A DNA stretch of 64,000 nt from Magnetospirillum sp. XM-1 (GCF_001511835.1 NZ_LN997848.1:4120001-4184000), one strand, 5' to 3'. Shown: positions 52,096-63,441, counted from the stretch's first letter. Translations and numbers: made by a program. Notes: generated from the sequence alone by a model not told the origin.

Positions 52096-53667
52096 GTGCC
52101 CGAGTATGTGTTGAATGGTCAGACCGCAAGCGTTCCGGTCCTGCTCCGGGATCGCCGCCGATGGTTGCTCCTATTGCTCGCCTGGGCGGGCGTGATGGGG
52201 ATTGCCTTTCGTACTCAGGTTGCCGACATCCGCAGTCAAGGGCTCACGGTAGCAACCGAAGGTGCGCGAAACATGTTTCGGATGGTGGTCCTGACCCGCA
52301 GTTGGAACGCCCGTCATGGCGGCGTATACGTACCTGTCACCCCCACCACCCAACCGAATCCTTATCTGGTCCATCCTAGGCGGGATATCACGACAACGGA
52401 TGGGTTGGAGCTTACCCTGGTGAATCCGGCCTACATGACCAGATTGATCGCTGAAATGGCAGCTTCGGATTCGGGAGCGATCTTCAGGCTGACCAGTCTG
52501 AAGCCCATACGGCCGCAAAACGCTCCCGATCCGTGGGAACGAACCGCCCTCGAGGCGTTCGAAGGCGGAATATCTGAACAATTCGGCGTCGAAACCGGCA
52601 CGCAAGGCGCTTTCCTCAGATATATGGCGCCACTGCGTGTCGAAACCCCATGCCTCCAGTGCCATGAGATCCAAGGCTACAAGCTCGGAGATATCCGAGG
52701 CGGAATCAGCGTTTCGCAGCCATTCGAACCAATTGAAACAGCCACCAACGCCCATATTCGTCAGGCGATGGCAATGTATGCCGCGGTTTTCTTGATGGTT
52801 GCGGGCATGGGATGGGGGCTACTGGAATTACTGCGGCGCCGGTGGTTTGATCTGGCCAGAAAAATCAAGGAACTGGAAGATACCCGCACCGAGTTGGTGC
52901 AGAGCGAGAAGCTGGCATCACTGGGGCGAATGGTTGCTGGGTTCGCCCACGAAATCAACACGCCGGTGGGAGTTGCTGTTGGGGCCGTTTCCCAAACCGA
53001 AGAGGTTATCTTGCGGATAGAAACCTTGCTCGGCCAAGAAGAGGTTCAGGAGGCCGATTTGCGCGCCGAGTTGACCGGCCTGCGCCAGGCCGGAACCCTG
53101 GCCCTGGCCAATCTTCGCCGCGCGGCCGCTCTGGTTCAGAGCTTCAAGCGCACGTCTATTGATCAGGCAGGAGAAATCCGGCGCAATTACAGCATGCAGG
53201 AACTGATCAACGATGTTCTCTCGACCCTCAACAACAATCTTAAGCGCCTTCCGGTCAAGGTCGAGGTCGATTGTCCTGAATCACTCCGTCTTGAGGGGAC
53301 GCCCGGTCTGATCGAACAATTGCTGACCAATCTGATCTTGAATGCGATTCAGCACGCTTTTGGCGACGGCGGGATCTCCGGAACTATTACAATCACGACG
53401 CGCCTCGAAAACGAAAAGGTTCATCTCATTTTCGCGGACAATGGTGCAGGCATGTCATCGGAAGCGGTTGCAAGGGCTTTTGAACCGTTTTTCACGACAC
53501 GACGCGATAAAGGCGGATCGGGACTGGGCCTTTATATCTGCTACTCCATCGCGACAACTCAGCTAAAAGGCTCGATTCAACTTGAGAGCAAGCCGGGTGC
53601 TGGCTGCCGTTTCGATATTTGGTTTCCGGCTCACCCCGCCTCTCCCACAAAGAAGACCGCATCATGA
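52096..53667 (+). CDS. histidine kinase with a heme-binding-type CxxCH sensor domain
   Basis: 523 residues from GTG 52096 (TAGGAGAGC upstream). One membrane helix (about 22-40) is followed by a periplasmic domain of about 190 residues in the style of DUF3365/Tll0287, with C-x-x-C-H at Cys186/Cys189/His190 (TPCLQCHEIQG), so heme c attachment is plausible. A second helix (about 222-245), a short coiled coil, and a HisKA with His285 (FAHEINTPVGVA) follow. The ATPase has NLILNAIQHAF, DNGAGMSSE and GSGLGLYICY. Its stop overlaps the HD-GYP regulator gene, so these two are partners. Confidence 0.88.
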   Translation: MPEYVLNGQTASVPVLLRDRRRWLLLLLAWAGVMGIAFRTQVADIRSQGLTVATEGARNMFRMVVLTRSWNARHGGVYVPVTPTTQPNPYLVHPRRDITTTDGLELTLVNPAYMTRLIAEMAASDSGAIFRLTSLKPIRPQNAPDPWERTALEAFEGGISEQFGVETGTQGAFLRYMAPLRVETPCLQCHEIQGYKLGDIRGGISVSQPFEPIETATNAHIRQAMAMYAAVFLMVAGMGWGLLELLRRRWFDLARKIKELEDTRTELVQSEKLASLGRMVAGFAHEINTPVGVAVGAVSQTEEVILRIETLLGQEEVQEADLRAELTGLRQAGTLALANLRRAAALVQSFKRTSIDQAGEIRRNYSMQELINDVLSTLNNNLKRLPVKVEVDCPESLRLEGTPGLIEQLLTNLILNAIQHAFGDGGISGTITITTRLENEKVHLIFADNGAGMSSEAVARAFEPFFTTRRDKGGSGLGLYICYSIATTQLKGSIQLESKPGAGCRFDIWFPAHPASPTKKTAS

Positions 53668-55208
53668 AGCTTATCCGTACCCGCAGCGAGCCGCCCGTCA
53701 CGGACATAACACCGCTTGGTCCGCGACATATATGGAAGTTGCTTGTTGTCGATGACGAATCCGATGTACGGCAATTGACCCGTATCAGCCTCAGGGGATT
53801 TCGATTTGTCGACCGGGATCTTGAAATCATCGAGGCCGCCTCGGCCTATGAGGCACGAGAGCAACTTGCCCAACATGATGATATCGCCGTCGCCCTAATT
53901 GATGTGGTGATGGAGACCGACGACGCAGGGCTGCAATTGGTGGAGTATATCCGCAAGAGCCTCAACAACCAGTTCATCCGCCTGATCATCCGTACCGGTC
54001 AACCGGGCCTCGCCCCGGAACGGTATGTCATCGATAGCTTCGACATCGATGACTACAAGGACAAAACCGAACTAACCGCCACGAGACTCTACACCACGGT
54101 CAGATCCGCCCTGAAATCATACCGGGATCTGAGGGCGATTGAGATGAATCGGATCGGATTGCAGCATGTGCTGGAAGCGGCACCGGATATTTACCGCATT
54201 AGCAACCGATCATTGAATCAGTTTTTTCAAGGCGTCCTGACCCAGATTGTCGGTCTTTGCAACCTGTCCGACACAAGCTTCATATCCACGATCGACGGTC
54301 TGATCGCCACGTTTGACGAGCAGGCGATCACCATCCAGGCGACATCCGGTGACCTGACCCGCCAGGATCGGTTCGGACAGATTCGAGAACTATGTGCCGA
54401 AGCCGTCCTGTCAGGCCAAATGCCCAGCGGATTACGCAAAGACTCGTACGTGGTTCCGTTGATCGTTCAGCAAAAGCCCGCAGGATTCATTTACGTCGAA
54501 CCAACCCAAGACCTCAATGAGGCGGACCGGAATCTCATCAGTATGGTCGCTCAGCAGTGCTCGAATGCACTAGAGAATCTGAGGCTGCATATTAATCTTT
54601 CGGATTCCCACGACCACATGATCGATATTCTGGCAAAGGTGGCGGAGTTCAAAGACAGAACCACGGGAAGCCATATCCGCCGGATTGACCATTATACCCA
54701 GTTGGTCGCCACCGAATTGGGCCTTGCCAAAGATGAAGCGGTCCTCTTCGGCAAGGCGAGCCGTTTGCATGACGTGGGGAAAATCGGAGTGGCCGATGCC
54801 ATTCTCCGCAAACCGGGGCGGTTGACCGACGAGGAATTCGCGGCCGTCAGCTTACATACGCATATTGGCAGCAGCATTCTTGAAAACGATGAGTTTCTGA
54901 GGATTGCCCGCGATGTCGCCCTGCATCACCACGAGCGATGGGATGGTAAAGGGTACCCATCAGGCCGCCCGTCGCGGGAATTCCATCTGGCGACCCGGAT
55001 TGTCTCGGTGGTCGATGTGTTCGACGCACTCGTCAGCCGACGCAGCTACAAAGATCCCTGGGAACCCAAGAGGGCATTCGATGAAATCGTGAAGGGGGCG
55101 GGCACTCAATTCGATCCCACCGTGGTCTCCGCCTTTGCCAATCTTTACGAGGCGGGGAAGCTTGAGCCCATCATCGAAATGGCCAGGATCGAAAATGATT
55201 CCACCTAA
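53664..55208 (+). CDS. response regulator with DUF3369 and HD-GYP output
   Basis: 514 residues from ATG 53664. A receiver domain (about 30-165: LLVVDDESDVRQ, ALIDVVMETDD, IRTGQPG) is followed by a GAF-like DUF3369 region (about 175-330). The HD-GYP phosphodiesterase (about 330-505) has HDVGKIG and HHERWDGKGYP intact. It should hydrolyse cyclic di-GMP when phosphorylated by the adjacent kinase, so that the pair turns a redox or ligand signal at the periplasmic heme domain into lowered c-di-GMP. The gene overlaps the kinase stop by four bases. Confidence 0.92.
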   Translation: MKLIRTRSEPPVTDITPLGPRHIWKLLVVDDESDVRQLTRISLRGFRFVDRDLEIIEAASAYEAREQLAQHDDIAVALIDVVMETDDAGLQLVEYIRKSLNNQFIRLIIRTGQPGLAPERYVIDSFDIDDYKDKTELTATRLYTTVRSALKSYRDLRAIEMNRIGLQHVLEAAPDIYRISNRSLNQFFQGVLTQIVGLCNLSDTSFISTIDGLIATFDEQAITIQATSGDLTRQDRFGQIRELCAEAVLSGQMPSGLRKDSYVVPLIVQQKPAGFIYVEPTQDLNEADRNLISMVAQQCSNALENLRLHINLSDSHDHMIDILAKVAEFKDRTTGSHIRRIDHYTQLVATELGLAKDEAVLFGKASRLHDVGKIGVADAILRKPGRLTDEEFAAVSLHTHIGSSILENDEFLRIARDVALHHHERWDGKGYPSGRPSREFHLATRIVSVVDVFDALVSRRSYKDPWEPKRAFDEIVKGAGTQFDPTVVSAFANLYEAGKLEPIIEMARIENDST

Positions 55209-55361
55209 TAACCATTTTTCAATTCGCTGTTTATATCACCCGCTCAAATTTACATAAGTGAAGTCACGGACTTATGGAATCTTGATCGTGAGCCTTTTGC
55301 TATGGACCAGTTGGGCCAGCACCTACCGTTGATATTTGGAGCGCCAGCCTTTCAGTTTCGT

Positions 55362-55916
55362 CTACGCCGTCAGCGCCCGATGGAACACTCGGAAAGTGTC
55401 AATAGCGCCAAACTTAGCGGAGTCTAACGCCTCAGAATGCACGAGACACGTTTCCATCTCGGCAAGGAAATGCCGCCATCTCTCAGCGGTCTTCTCGCCG
55501 TGAGGGAGAAAAAAACCCAGAGCTTCCGGAGGATATTTGAAAATGAGATGACGATGGATCAGTTGCCCCCCCATGGTCGAGCCCTCGACTACATAAAGCG
55601 CGCCGATTCTTGAGGGGATGTCAGCCAATATGGGAGCGGGAATGTCATGTTGAGGAACCTCACATTTTAGCGCTTCCAAGCCCTTCAACAGCAACGGCAA
55701 TCGCTGCATGTAATGAAGCGAGCGCGTCGGTTCTGCATTCATCAGTGTGGCTTCAAGGGGGCGATAGATCGTGACAAACCTCCCGAGCAATTCGCCAAGT
55801 TCTGCTGTGGAGAAATCATCCGAAAAAAGTCGCCGGTTGATCGGAACCGCTTCTAGTTCTGCATGCATGGGAGCGGTTGCGGCACGCAGGGCCCGCCAAA
55901 CGCCGCCGATGCTCAA
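55362..55916 (-). CDS. bphO: heme oxygenase BphO, chromophore supply for the phytochrome
   Basis: 184 residues, the size of bacterial heme oxygenases. The proximal heme ligand is His18 (TAPMHAELEA), and YVVEGSTMGGQLIHRHLIF is the distal-helix region with the Gly-rich bend. It should cleave heme to biliverdin IXalpha, the chromophore bacteriophytochromes need. Its ATG overlaps the bphP stop codon (ATGA), so it is translated with the photoreceptor, which is the strongest evidence for this function. Confidence 0.92.
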   Translation of the reverse strand: MSIGGVWRALRAATAPMHAELEAVPINRRLFSDDFSTAELGELLGRFVTIYRPLEATLMNAEPTRSLHYMQRLPLLLKGLEALKCEVPQHDIPAPILADIPSRIGALYVVEGSTMGGQLIHRHLIFKYPPEALGFFLPHGEKTAERWRHFLAEMETCLVHSEALDSAKFGAIDTFRVFHRALTA

Positions 55917-58153
55917 GATGCAGCTCCCACAGAAGGAAAGTGCAGGCTGACGGTCGTGCCCTTGCCCGGCTCACTCTCCAATTCAAACGACCCTCCATGT
56001 AATTCGATCAATGACTTGACGATGGGTAACCCCAAGCCGGTTCCGCTGCGGCTATGCGTCATGTCGGGGTCTGCCTGACGGAAAGGTTCCAGAACATGGG
56101 CGTGCTTTTCCTTCGGGATTCCAATCCCGGTATCGGCCACAGCCAGGGTCAGCCCTCCGTCGTGCCGACGGAGGGTCATGACCGTGACGGCGCCCTTTTC
56201 TGGCGTGAACTTGATCGCGTTGGACAATAGATTCATTAGCATCTGCTTGGCGAATCGCTCATCGAGCATCAGTGAGGGAAGGTTGGATTCGTAACGGGTT
56301 TCGACTGTAATCTTTTTTTCCGTGGCCATACCAATCAGTAAGGAAACGACCCGATCCGCCAACTGGGACAAGTCACCCTGTACCAATGACAACTCCAGTT
56401 TCCCAGCCTCAATCTTAGACAGATCAAGCACGTCATTGATCATCGTTAGGAGGTGAGTACTCGCCTCACGGATCAGACCGAGACATTCTTGCTGTTTGGC
56501 CTCCATGTTTCCGTAGAGACCCAATTCAAGCATCTCCGTAAACCCCAGCACAGCGTTCAGCGGCGTGCGCAGTTCGTGGCTCATATGAGCCAGGAAACGT
56601 GATTTTGCTTGATCGCTTTCCTCTAGGCGGACATTCAGGCTCCGAATGGTCCGCATTTGTCGAAGGATTACGTCGTTAAGCGCAGTGCGAAGCGACCGGG
56701 CTATTTCAATCTTCCATGGCGTCCAAGGACGTGAGTGCCCTCTCTGCTCTTCAACCCAGCGGGCAAATGATCGTCGAGGCAGATGGTTCCCTGACACCTT
56801 TTCCAGCGCCACCTGTGCCGGCGACGCGCCACCCCAGACGGTAGTGCGCAAGGTCTCGGATCGAAACCACATGATCATGTGGCGGCCGTCCTCACCAACC
56901 GTAATGGCAAGAACCCCTGACGCATACTCGGTATGAACAGAGAAGGGAGGCAGAATCGAGGCCGTGTGGTCGGTGGCGAAGACACCGTCTCTCAGATGTT
57001 CACGGCAGGCCCGAGCCAGGGCCAGCACCGATTCATTGTCGGGGGCGCGACCAACAGTTCGGACTTCCAGATGCTCCTCGGGATCGCGGTCGCCGCGATA
57101 AACCACCGCCGCTCCCGACGATGCAAAAAACAAGTCGGTGAGTTTGATGTCGCCGTTGATCAGCGGTGAAACAAAATCGTCCGCTCCCGCGATCTGCTCG
57201 AGCAGCTTGGCATGCAGCACCACATGTTTAGCACGGGCGTCGCGTTCCTCTGCTGTTTCGGTCGCAGAAAGGCGCATGGACAAGCCTGTCGTGATACAGA
57301 GAACTTCCCTGCGAGCGGGGATGGGCACCCGATGGGGGCGACGATGGTGGCCCACAACCAGTCCCCAAAGCCGCCCTTCATTGATGATCGACACTGACAT
57401 CGCTCCATCAACCCCCAGGTTCTCCTGATAGAGCCGGTGCACTGGGGACAGGCTTCTCAGTTGGCAGGGTCCCAGGTCAAAGGGTTGCCCGTCACGTGGG
57501 TCCAATCCAGGGATGATGGGAACTGGCTCATAATCACGGCTCTGCATGAACCGGCAGCGACTAGTGAGGTAGAGAGCCCGTGCCTGAGCCGGAATGTCGG
57601 CGGCCGGAAAGTGGAAGCCGATGAAGCTCTCATTCCAGTCGTCCACTTTGGACTCAGCGACTACCTCGCCGTGCCCCTCCTCAGTGAACCGATAGATCAG
57701 TATCCTTTCCATGCCGGTGATCTGCCTGATTGCCCTAGCAGCAGTGTCCGAAAGCGACTCAAGCGTATCGGACGCGTTCAGCGAACTCAGCACCTCGTCC
57801 AAACTGATCACATGCCGGGGATCAGGGTGGTCGTCATCCGTCAATGGCTCAATCTCAACCAGGAGCGTCCGCTCCTGCGCATAACTACGCACCATGTAGG
57901 CTTCATCGATCAGGAAAGCGGACGAACCGCACAACGCCGCCAACTCGGGCCATACATCATTGATGCGCTGGCCGATCAACAATCCCGATAGCGAAGGAAC
58001 CAACCCGTGGTTGGCGCTGGCGGCCAATATGAGACGGGTTTGGGGATCAATGCAGAGCAATACGCCGTGAGGCTGAATGCCTCCTGGAAAGCGAATGGGC
58101 TCGCGCTCGCAATCATCCGTCTGAGCAACCAACACGTCGGCTTGATTTCTCAA
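55913..58153 (-). CDS. bphP: bacteriophytochrome histidine kinase
   Basis: 746 residues, PAS-GAF-PHY-HisKA-HATPase. The biliverdin-binding Cys15 is in DDCEREPIRFPGGIQPHG, the GAF has the DIP motif (FPAADIPAQAR) and chromophore-site histidines (SPVHRLYQEN and LVVGHHRRP), and the PHY tongue has PRRSF. The kinase box is [12 protein letters not shown], with NLLSNAIKF, DTGIGIPKEK and GTGLGLPIVK. It should sense red/far-red light. The start is set at TTG 58153 (GGGAGA six bases upstream); a longer in-frame reading to 58198 has no site. The PAS motif has an Arg (EPIRFP) where His is common. Confidence 0.93.
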   Translation of the reverse strand: MRNQADVLVAQTDDCEREPIRFPGGIQPHGVLLCIDPQTRLILAASANHGLVPSLSGLLIGQRINDVWPELAALCGSSAFLIDEAYMVRSYAQERTLLVEIEPLTDDDHPDPRHVISLDEVLSSLNASDTLESLSDTAARAIRQITGMERILIYRFTEEGHGEVVAESKVDDWNESFIGFHFPAADIPAQARALYLTSRCRFMQSRDYEPVPIIPGLDPRDGQPFDLGPCQLRSLSPVHRLYQENLGVDGAMSVSIINEGRLWGLVVGHHRRPHRVPIPARREVLCITTGLSMRLSATETAEERDARAKHVVLHAKLLEQIAGADDFVSPLINGDIKLTDLFFASSGAAVVYRGDRDPEEHLEVRTVGRAPDNESVLALARACREHLRDGVFATDHTASILPPFSVHTEYASGVLAITVGEDGRHMIMWFRSETLRTTVWGGASPAQVALEKVSGNHLPRRSFARWVEEQRGHSRPWTPWKIEIARSLRTALNDVILRQMRTIRSLNVRLEESDQAKSRFLAHMSHELRTPLNAVLGFTEMLELGLYGNMEAKQQECLGLIREASTHLLTMINDVLDLSKIEAGKLELSLVQGDLSQLADRVVSLLIGMATEKKITVETRYESNLPSLMLDERFAKQMLMNLLSNAIKFTPEKGAVTVMTLRRHDGGLTLAVADTGIGIPKEKHAHVLEPFRQADPDMTHSRSGTGLGLPIVKSLIELHGGSFELESEPGKGTTVSLHFPSVGAAS

Positions 58154-58260
58154 CTTCAGTCTCCCGCTTGACACCACCCTGCCGCACCAGACCCGCAAGT
58201 TTCAAAACCCGACTGACAGAAGTGGGACATGGCCACGCCCGGATCCCGTCGGTGACCAGC

Positions 58261-58656
58261 CTATCGAGATGCTTCTGCCATGACCTTGGCGATGCCAATG
58301 TTCAACTGCTTAAGCGAGAACGGCTTGCCCATGAACAAATTCGCTCCTGCTGCGTAAGCAGCCTCTTTCGCCTCCTCACTGACCATCGCTGTGAGCAGAA
58401 TGATAGGAAGCTTGGGATCGACCCCATCAATACCCGCACGAATTTGGCGAGTGCACTCCATGCCGTCCATTACGTCCATTTGCCAATCCATGATGACAAT
58501 GTTTGCGCCATGTGCCTTCAACGCTGAAATAGCCTCTGCCCCATTCTCAGCCTCAATACAGTGACTAATTCCAAGGGATTCTAATGCCAGTTTGATCAGA
58601 TGCCGCATCGGCTGCGAATCTTCCACCACTACGCCATATTTCTTGTTGCTGCTCAT
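58261..58656 (-). CDS. CheY-like response regulator beside the phytochrome
   Basis: 131 residues, receiver domain only: VVVEDSQPMRHLIK, phosphoacceptor in IVIMDWQMDVMDGM, ILLTAMVSEEAK and LFMGKPFSLKQL. The first acidic residue of the usual DD pair is Glu (VED). ATG 58656 follows AAGGGATGG; a longer reading to 58743 is not needed. It is about 107 bp before bphP on the same strand and 10 bp after the REC-kinase, so it may receive phosphate from either kinase. Confidence 0.88.
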   Translation of the reverse strand: MSSNKKYGVVVEDSQPMRHLIKLALESLGISHCIEAENGAEAISALKAHGANIVIMDWQMDVMDGMECTRQIRAGIDGVDPKLPIILLTAMVSEEAKEAAYAAGANLFMGKPFSLKQLNIGIAKVMAEASR

Positions 58657-58666
58657 AATCCATCCC

Positions 58667-59818
58667 TTACGGATTTGGAGTTTTTGTCTGGCTGCCATCG
58701 ACTGGAAGCCTAATTGTAAAAACGGAACCTTCTGTTGGGCCATCTTTCACTGAGATGGTCCCTCCCAGTTTGGTGATGGTGTCGTACACAATAGCCAAAC
58801 CCAGTCCCTGCCCGGATCCAACATCGCGGGTTGTGAAAAAAGGATCAAAAATATGGTCTCGAATCTCTGGCGGTATACCTGCGCCGTTGTCCGTGACATG
58901 GATTTCTGCCCAGTCTCCGTGGCGCATGGTCAAGATACGAATATCGCCATTACGCTCCGGGAGAACAGCCTGAATGGCGTTCCGAATCAAACTAATGATA
59001 ACTTCACTCATTTTACCAGGGTGGCAGAAAATTGGCGGCAGATCTGGATCAAGGCACACGTCCATGTGATGATTATTTCTTATTAACCTGGCGCACATCA
59101 TAAGAACATTATTGATTAAATTATTTAAGTCTACGGCTTGCATCTCAGAGTCATTCTGTGAACAAAAAACTTTTGTTGCCAAAACAATGTCAGATATCTG
59201 GGAAACACCGCGTCTTAAATCAATGATTGCCTCTTGCAGCTCCGATTCCGCGCAGGCGGCTTGCAAGTCTATTGATTTGCTTTCCCTAATGGTATTAAAC
59301 AAGCCACTTACCTCATTTTGAATGTACCCAATATTTGCCGTAATATATTGAAGGGGCGTATTGATTTCGTGTGCAATGCCTGCTGCCAACTGGCCCGCAG
59401 CTGCAAATCGGGCAGCCCGTATCGCATCAAACCGCGCTTGCTTGAGTTGGACATGGGTCTGTAGCCGACTTCGAACTATGGGGAGTGAATAGGGCTTTGT
59501 GATATAATCAACAGCCCCAAGCTCCAGGCCCTTAATCTCATCAGTTAACTCGGCCATTGCGGACATAAAAATAATAGGAATATTCGTAGTAGCTTTATCT
59601 GCCTTTAGTCTCCGGCAAACCTCATAGCCGTCCATGTCAGGCATCATAATATCGAGCAATATTGCATCAGGCTGCGGTATCGCGTTTGCTCGAAAAAGTG
59701 ATTCCTCTCCATTGGTGGCCGCAATGATGCGAAATTCATTTTTTAGGAATTCAGATAGAACCCTGATATTCTGAATTCCATCATCAATAATGAGTATAGT
59801 TGGCTTTTCCAAGGTCAT
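58667..59818 (-). CDS. receiver-histidine kinase fusion
   Basis: 383 residues: an N-terminal receiver ([42 protein letters not shown]) followed directly by a HisKA-type kinase with [36 protein letters not shown] and [13 protein letters not shown]. There is no membrane segment, so it is cytoplasmic and must be fed by another kinase through its receiver. It is translationally coupled to the hybrid kinase upstream (ATG 59818 overlaps its stop), suggesting phosphate flow between the two. Confidence 0.9.
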   Translation of the reverse strand: MTLEKPTILIIDDGIQNIRVLSEFLKNEFRIIAATNGEESLFRANAIPQPDAILLDIMMPDMDGYEVCRRLKADKATTNIPIIFMSAMAELTDEIKGLELGAVDYITKPYSLPIVRSRLQTHVQLKQARFDAIRAARFAAAGQLAAGIAHEINTPLQYITANIGYIQNEVSGLFNTIRESKSIDLQAACAESELQEAIIDLRRGVSQISDIVLATKVFCSQNDSEMQAVDLNNLINNVLMMCARLIRNNHHMDVCLDPDLPPIFCHPGKMSEVIISLIRNAIQAVLPERNGDIRILTMRHGDWAEIHVTDNGAGIPPEIRDHIFDPFFTTRDVGSGQGLGLAIVYDTITKLGGTISVKDGPTEGSVFTIRLPVDGSQTKTPNP

Positions 59819-62800
59819 ATCGATCCATCCTTGGTGTGCAAAATTTTATCCAGAATGTTATCAATTATTGCTTCTGCTTTCTTGAAATCAAAGCATTTAA
59901 TAGAACGGTCAAGCCCTTCGCACATGCCTAATAAATCAGATTCAGCCAATATGCTTGTCAGATCATCTATCGCTTCGAGGGAGCTGGTGTCAGCTTGACA
60001 AATCAGCTGCTTCAGCTTTGATGCCTTTTCTAAGGCGGAGTCGAGGTTTATGTCCGTATGCAATGCAGTGTTTTCACTGCAACAATCAATATCATTAGGC
60101 TCGTTATTTTTAGCTCTGACATTTTTGCTTGTGTGCGCTAATATGGACCCAATTAGAGGTGCAAGTGCAGCATCTAACTTGTCCAGTAGCGCCAAGCCAG
60201 CCTCTACATCACTGTTGGAAAAAGCGGCTTCAACGTATTCGGCATGTTTCTGCACATCGTAAGCATCAATGATCCCGGCGAGCCCCTTCAGGGTATGGGC
60301 ATCCCGTTCAGCCCTTTTGACGTCGCCTTCACTAAGGGCTACGCGGATTCGAGAGACTGAATCGCCTTGCTGTTCAGCGAAGCTCCGAAGGGTATTGAGG
60401 TAAAGCCCCTTCATCCCTGCAACCCGGCGTAAACCTGCACGGATGTCTAAGCCAGGAATCTGGCCCGGCAACTGAATGTCGCCGTCATCGAAGTTAAGCG
60501 CACCAAACATCTCGGCGTCGCTCTCCCCCGTTACCCACTTCCATATGGTCCGGAATAAATCGTCTGGGTTGAATGGCTTGCTGATGAAATCGTTCATCCC
60601 CGCGTCGATGCATTGAGACCGATGCTCCGCCATGGCGTTTGCGGTCATGGCGATAATCGGAAGATCGGCATACTTTTCGTGTTCGCGAATTTTCCTGGTG
60701 GCAGTCAGCCCATCCATGACTGGCATCTGCAAATCCATCAGGATGATTTCGTAATCGTTCACTTCAATTTTTGAAATGGCCTCAGCGCCATTGCCTGCGA
60801 TGTCGACGGATATTCCGCCGGCACCTAGGATGCCCAACGCAACCTTTTGATTAACGTCGTTGTCCTCCACCAGTAGCAGGCGCGTCCCTCTCAGAATCTC
60901 GTAGTTCTGGGCACTTTTGGCGCCAGAACGCTTGGGGCGGTTTTCCTCATGTTTTCCACCTCCAGTGGCGGAACGCCTGAGATTCACAGTGAAATGGAAT
61001 GTGCTGCCTTTGCCGAGTGCGCTCTCAACGCTGACATACCCTCCCATCAACTCAGCCAATTCCTTGCAGATCGATAATCCTAGCCCAGTGCCGCCATATC
61101 GTCGGGATATAGAGGATTCCGCTTGGACGAACGGCGAAAACAGCATGGCCTTCTGTTCGTCACTCAACCCGATGCCGGTATCCGATACCGAGACAGTTAG
61201 AGCCAGATCGTCATCTCCGGCGGATGCCTGCGAAACCTTGACCACGACGGAGCCCGTATCGGTGAACTTGATGGCGTTGCCGAGATAGTTCATGACGATC
61301 TGGCCAATTCTGAACGGGTCGCCGATCAGAATCGGCGGGATGTCATTGTCAATTTCGACGGCAAGATTGATCCCCTTGGCGTCGGCAGCGTGATTAACCA
61401 GTGCGAGTTGATCTTGGATCAGTGTGCGGATATCGAACGGTTCCGTCTCAATCGAAAGTCCTCCCGCCTGGATTTTGGAGAAATCAAGAATGTCGTTTAC
61501 GACGCCCAGCAGGCGCTTGGTGGACTGCTCTATGGTCTCTATATGGTTATGCACATCCTTTGGCAGATCTTGGCTGAGTGCGAGATGTGCCATGCCCAAT
61601 ATCCCGTTCATTGGAGTTCGTAACTCGTGGCTCATATTGGCGAGAAAATGTGATTTGAACTGGTTTGCTTTTTCGGCATCAAGGCGCGCTAGTTGAAGGT
61701 CGGTGACGTCCACCCGAACGCCGACGATATAATTATGCGGCGTGATCCGTTCTTCAATTCGAATGTATCTTCCGTTGCCAAGTTTCTGGATGATGCGCTT
61801 TCCACCACGTCGATGGGCATCAAGACGCTCTTGCACCCATTCATCGATGCGTCCTTCCGCTTCAGCGTACTGGCCGCGTTCGGCCCCGGTCCGGATAATC
61901 TCCTCGAACGTCGTCCCGGCCTGAAACAGATCGGCTGATTCAGCATAAATCTCACGGTACTTCTCGTTGCACATCAGCAATCTGTCTTGATCATCATAGA
62001 TTACGAACCCTTCACCAATCGCATCGATTGCCGCGTTCAGGATCTCGGTCGCATTCTTATGCCTCTCGGCGACATATTCATTAACTTGAAAAAGCTCGGC
62101 GTTGAGTATCAGTGTTTCTCTGAACTTCTCGATGTTGCGCGTAATTTCTCCGATCTCATTTGGGTGACTGGAAACAGTGATATTCTGATCAAGTTTCCCA
62201 CTTGCTAAAGCCTGCATGTCTCTGCTGATGGTGGCAAGAGACTTGGATAAAGAGAGGGATTGCCGTAACGCAATCACGACGGCAGTGGTGATTAAAATGC
62301 CCATGACCGTGAGGTCAAGTATGATGGAGATCAAGTTGTCCCTGATCAACGTCCCGGCATGCGACCGCAGATCGTTCTCAAGGATAGTCTCGACGTCACG
62401 CAGAAGGGCTATCCGTTCGGAGGTCGCCTTGATCCATTCATCTGCATTGACAGAGCCTGTGTCTTTATTCAGACGATCGGTCATCTGATTTATGGTGGCC
62501 GACAGGCTCTTGAACTCGCTGCTTTTCATCTGAGATGCGAGCGGCTTGATGCCCTGATGTCTGGCGAATGTCTCCAGCACAGAAATGGCATCTTCCCCTT
62601 TGCGCGCCAGTGTCAGCGCATCTCTTCTCCTTTCTTCCGAACTACCCTTGCCCCAAAAGGCATTAACCCCCGTACCCCGAGACCTTCCAAGTGTCTCGGT
62701 TACATCGGCTATCAGGAACAGAGCGGACAAATCCAATGCGGATTGTGCATCCGCCGCATGGGTCCTGCCGATAGACGACCACGACATGAGCCTTGAAATG

Positions 62801-63333
62801 ATGTTGGTATAATTAGCGAATACCGTGGTGTGGTCGATGCGGGTATCCTCCGACAAGCCTCGGAGGGTGCCCACGGCGGCGGACAAACCGTCGATGATGG
62901 CATAATTTGAGCTGTGATCGTCTATGAACAGAAGGCTTTGCTTGGTGCCATCGACAGCCAATTGCAGCGCCTTGATTGTAGAGGAAGTCTTCTCCCGCTG
63001 ATCCTCTAACCGCACCTTAGCATTCTGAAAATCTTGTGATCCCGTAGAGACAGTGAGGCCACGCTCTAGTTGAAGTTCGTGAATGGTGTCATTGACTAAA
63101 TTGGAGATGTCGATAAATTTTTCAAATCTCAAAGTAGATCGTATTGAACTAATCCGATTCAATGAATCATGAATCGCATAGACAGCAATGCCAAAGATTG
63201 GAAGAATCAGAATCAGTGCAATTTGTTGTTTTATCTTAAGACCGGACAGCACGTCATCGTTCCCATAAATTAGTATTGGCCCAAGCTTTGGCCTGTAGCC
63301 TGAAAATAAGGAGGATCGCTCGACATTTAACAT
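59815..63333 (-). CDS. NIT-domain hybrid histidine kinase with receiver and HPt
   Basis: About 1172 residues from ATG 63333 (AAGGAG 12 bases upstream; GTG 63366 is an alternative). Two membrane helices (about 35-55 and 335-360) flank a periplasmic NIT-like nitrate/nitrite-sensing domain ([35 protein letters not shown]). HAMP, a PAS domain ([20 protein letters not shown]), HisKA ([16 protein letters not shown]), ATPase, receiver ([27 protein letters not shown]) and a C-terminal HPt ([13 protein letters not shown]) follow. The substrate could be nitrate or another anion. It heads the five-gene operon that ends with bphO. Confidence 0.9.
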   Translation of the reverse strand: MLNVERSSLFSGYRPKLGPILIYGNDDVLSGLKIKQQIALILILPIFGIAVYAIHDSLNRISSIRSTLRFEKFIDISNLVNDTIHELQLERGLTVSTGSQDFQNAKVRLEDQREKTSSTIKALQLAVDGTKQSLLFIDDHSSNYAIIDGLSAAVGTLRGLSEDTRIDHTTVFANYTNIISRLMSWSSIGRTHAADAQSALDLSALFLIADVTETLGRSRGTGVNAFWGKGSSEERRRDALTLARKGEDAISVLETFARHQGIKPLASQMKSSEFKSLSATINQMTDRLNKDTGSVNADEWIKATSERIALLRDVETILENDLRSHAGTLIRDNLISIILDLTVMGILITTAVVIALRQSLSLSKSLATISRDMQALASGKLDQNITVSSHPNEIGEITRNIEKFRETLILNAELFQVNEYVAERHKNATEILNAAIDAIGEGFVIYDDQDRLLMCNEKYREIYAESADLFQAGTTFEEIIRTGAERGQYAEAEGRIDEWVQERLDAHRRGGKRIIQKLGNGRYIRIEERITPHNYIVGVRVDVTDLQLARLDAEKANQFKSHFLANMSHELRTPMNGILGMAHLALSQDLPKDVHNHIETIEQSTKRLLGVVNDILDFSKIQAGGLSIETEPFDIRTLIQDQLALVNHAADAKGINLAVEIDNDIPPILIGDPFRIGQIVMNYLGNAIKFTDTGSVVVKVSQASAGDDDLALTVSVSDTGIGLSDEQKAMLFSPFVQAESSISRRYGGTGLGLSICKELAELMGGYVSVESALGKGSTFHFTVNLRRSATGGGKHEENRPKRSGAKSAQNYEILRGTRLLLVEDNDVNQKVALGILGAGGISVDIAGNGAEAISKIEVNDYEIILMDLQMPVMDGLTATRKIREHEKYADLPIIAMTANAMAEHRSQCIDAGMNDFISKPFNPDDLFRTIWKWVTGESDAEMFGALNFDDGDIQLPGQIPGLDIRAGLRRVAGMKGLYLNTLRSFAEQQGDSVSRIRVALSEGDVKRAERDAHTLKGLAGIIDAYDVQKHAEYVEAAFSNSDVEAGLALLDKLDAALAPLIGSILAHTSKNVRAKNNEPNDIDCCSENTALHTDINLDSALEKASKLKQLICQADTSSLEAIDDLTSILAESDLLGMCEGLDRSIKCFDFKKAEAIIDNILDKILHTKDGSI

Positions 63334-63441
63334 GTAGGGCGTCTGCTCCTTATAATGTGCCAGCACGCAGTGCCACTACCCCCAAATGGGATGGGGCAAA
63401 TTTATCTGGCCTCATTGGGTCAGGTAGGGGCGTCGCTGACA

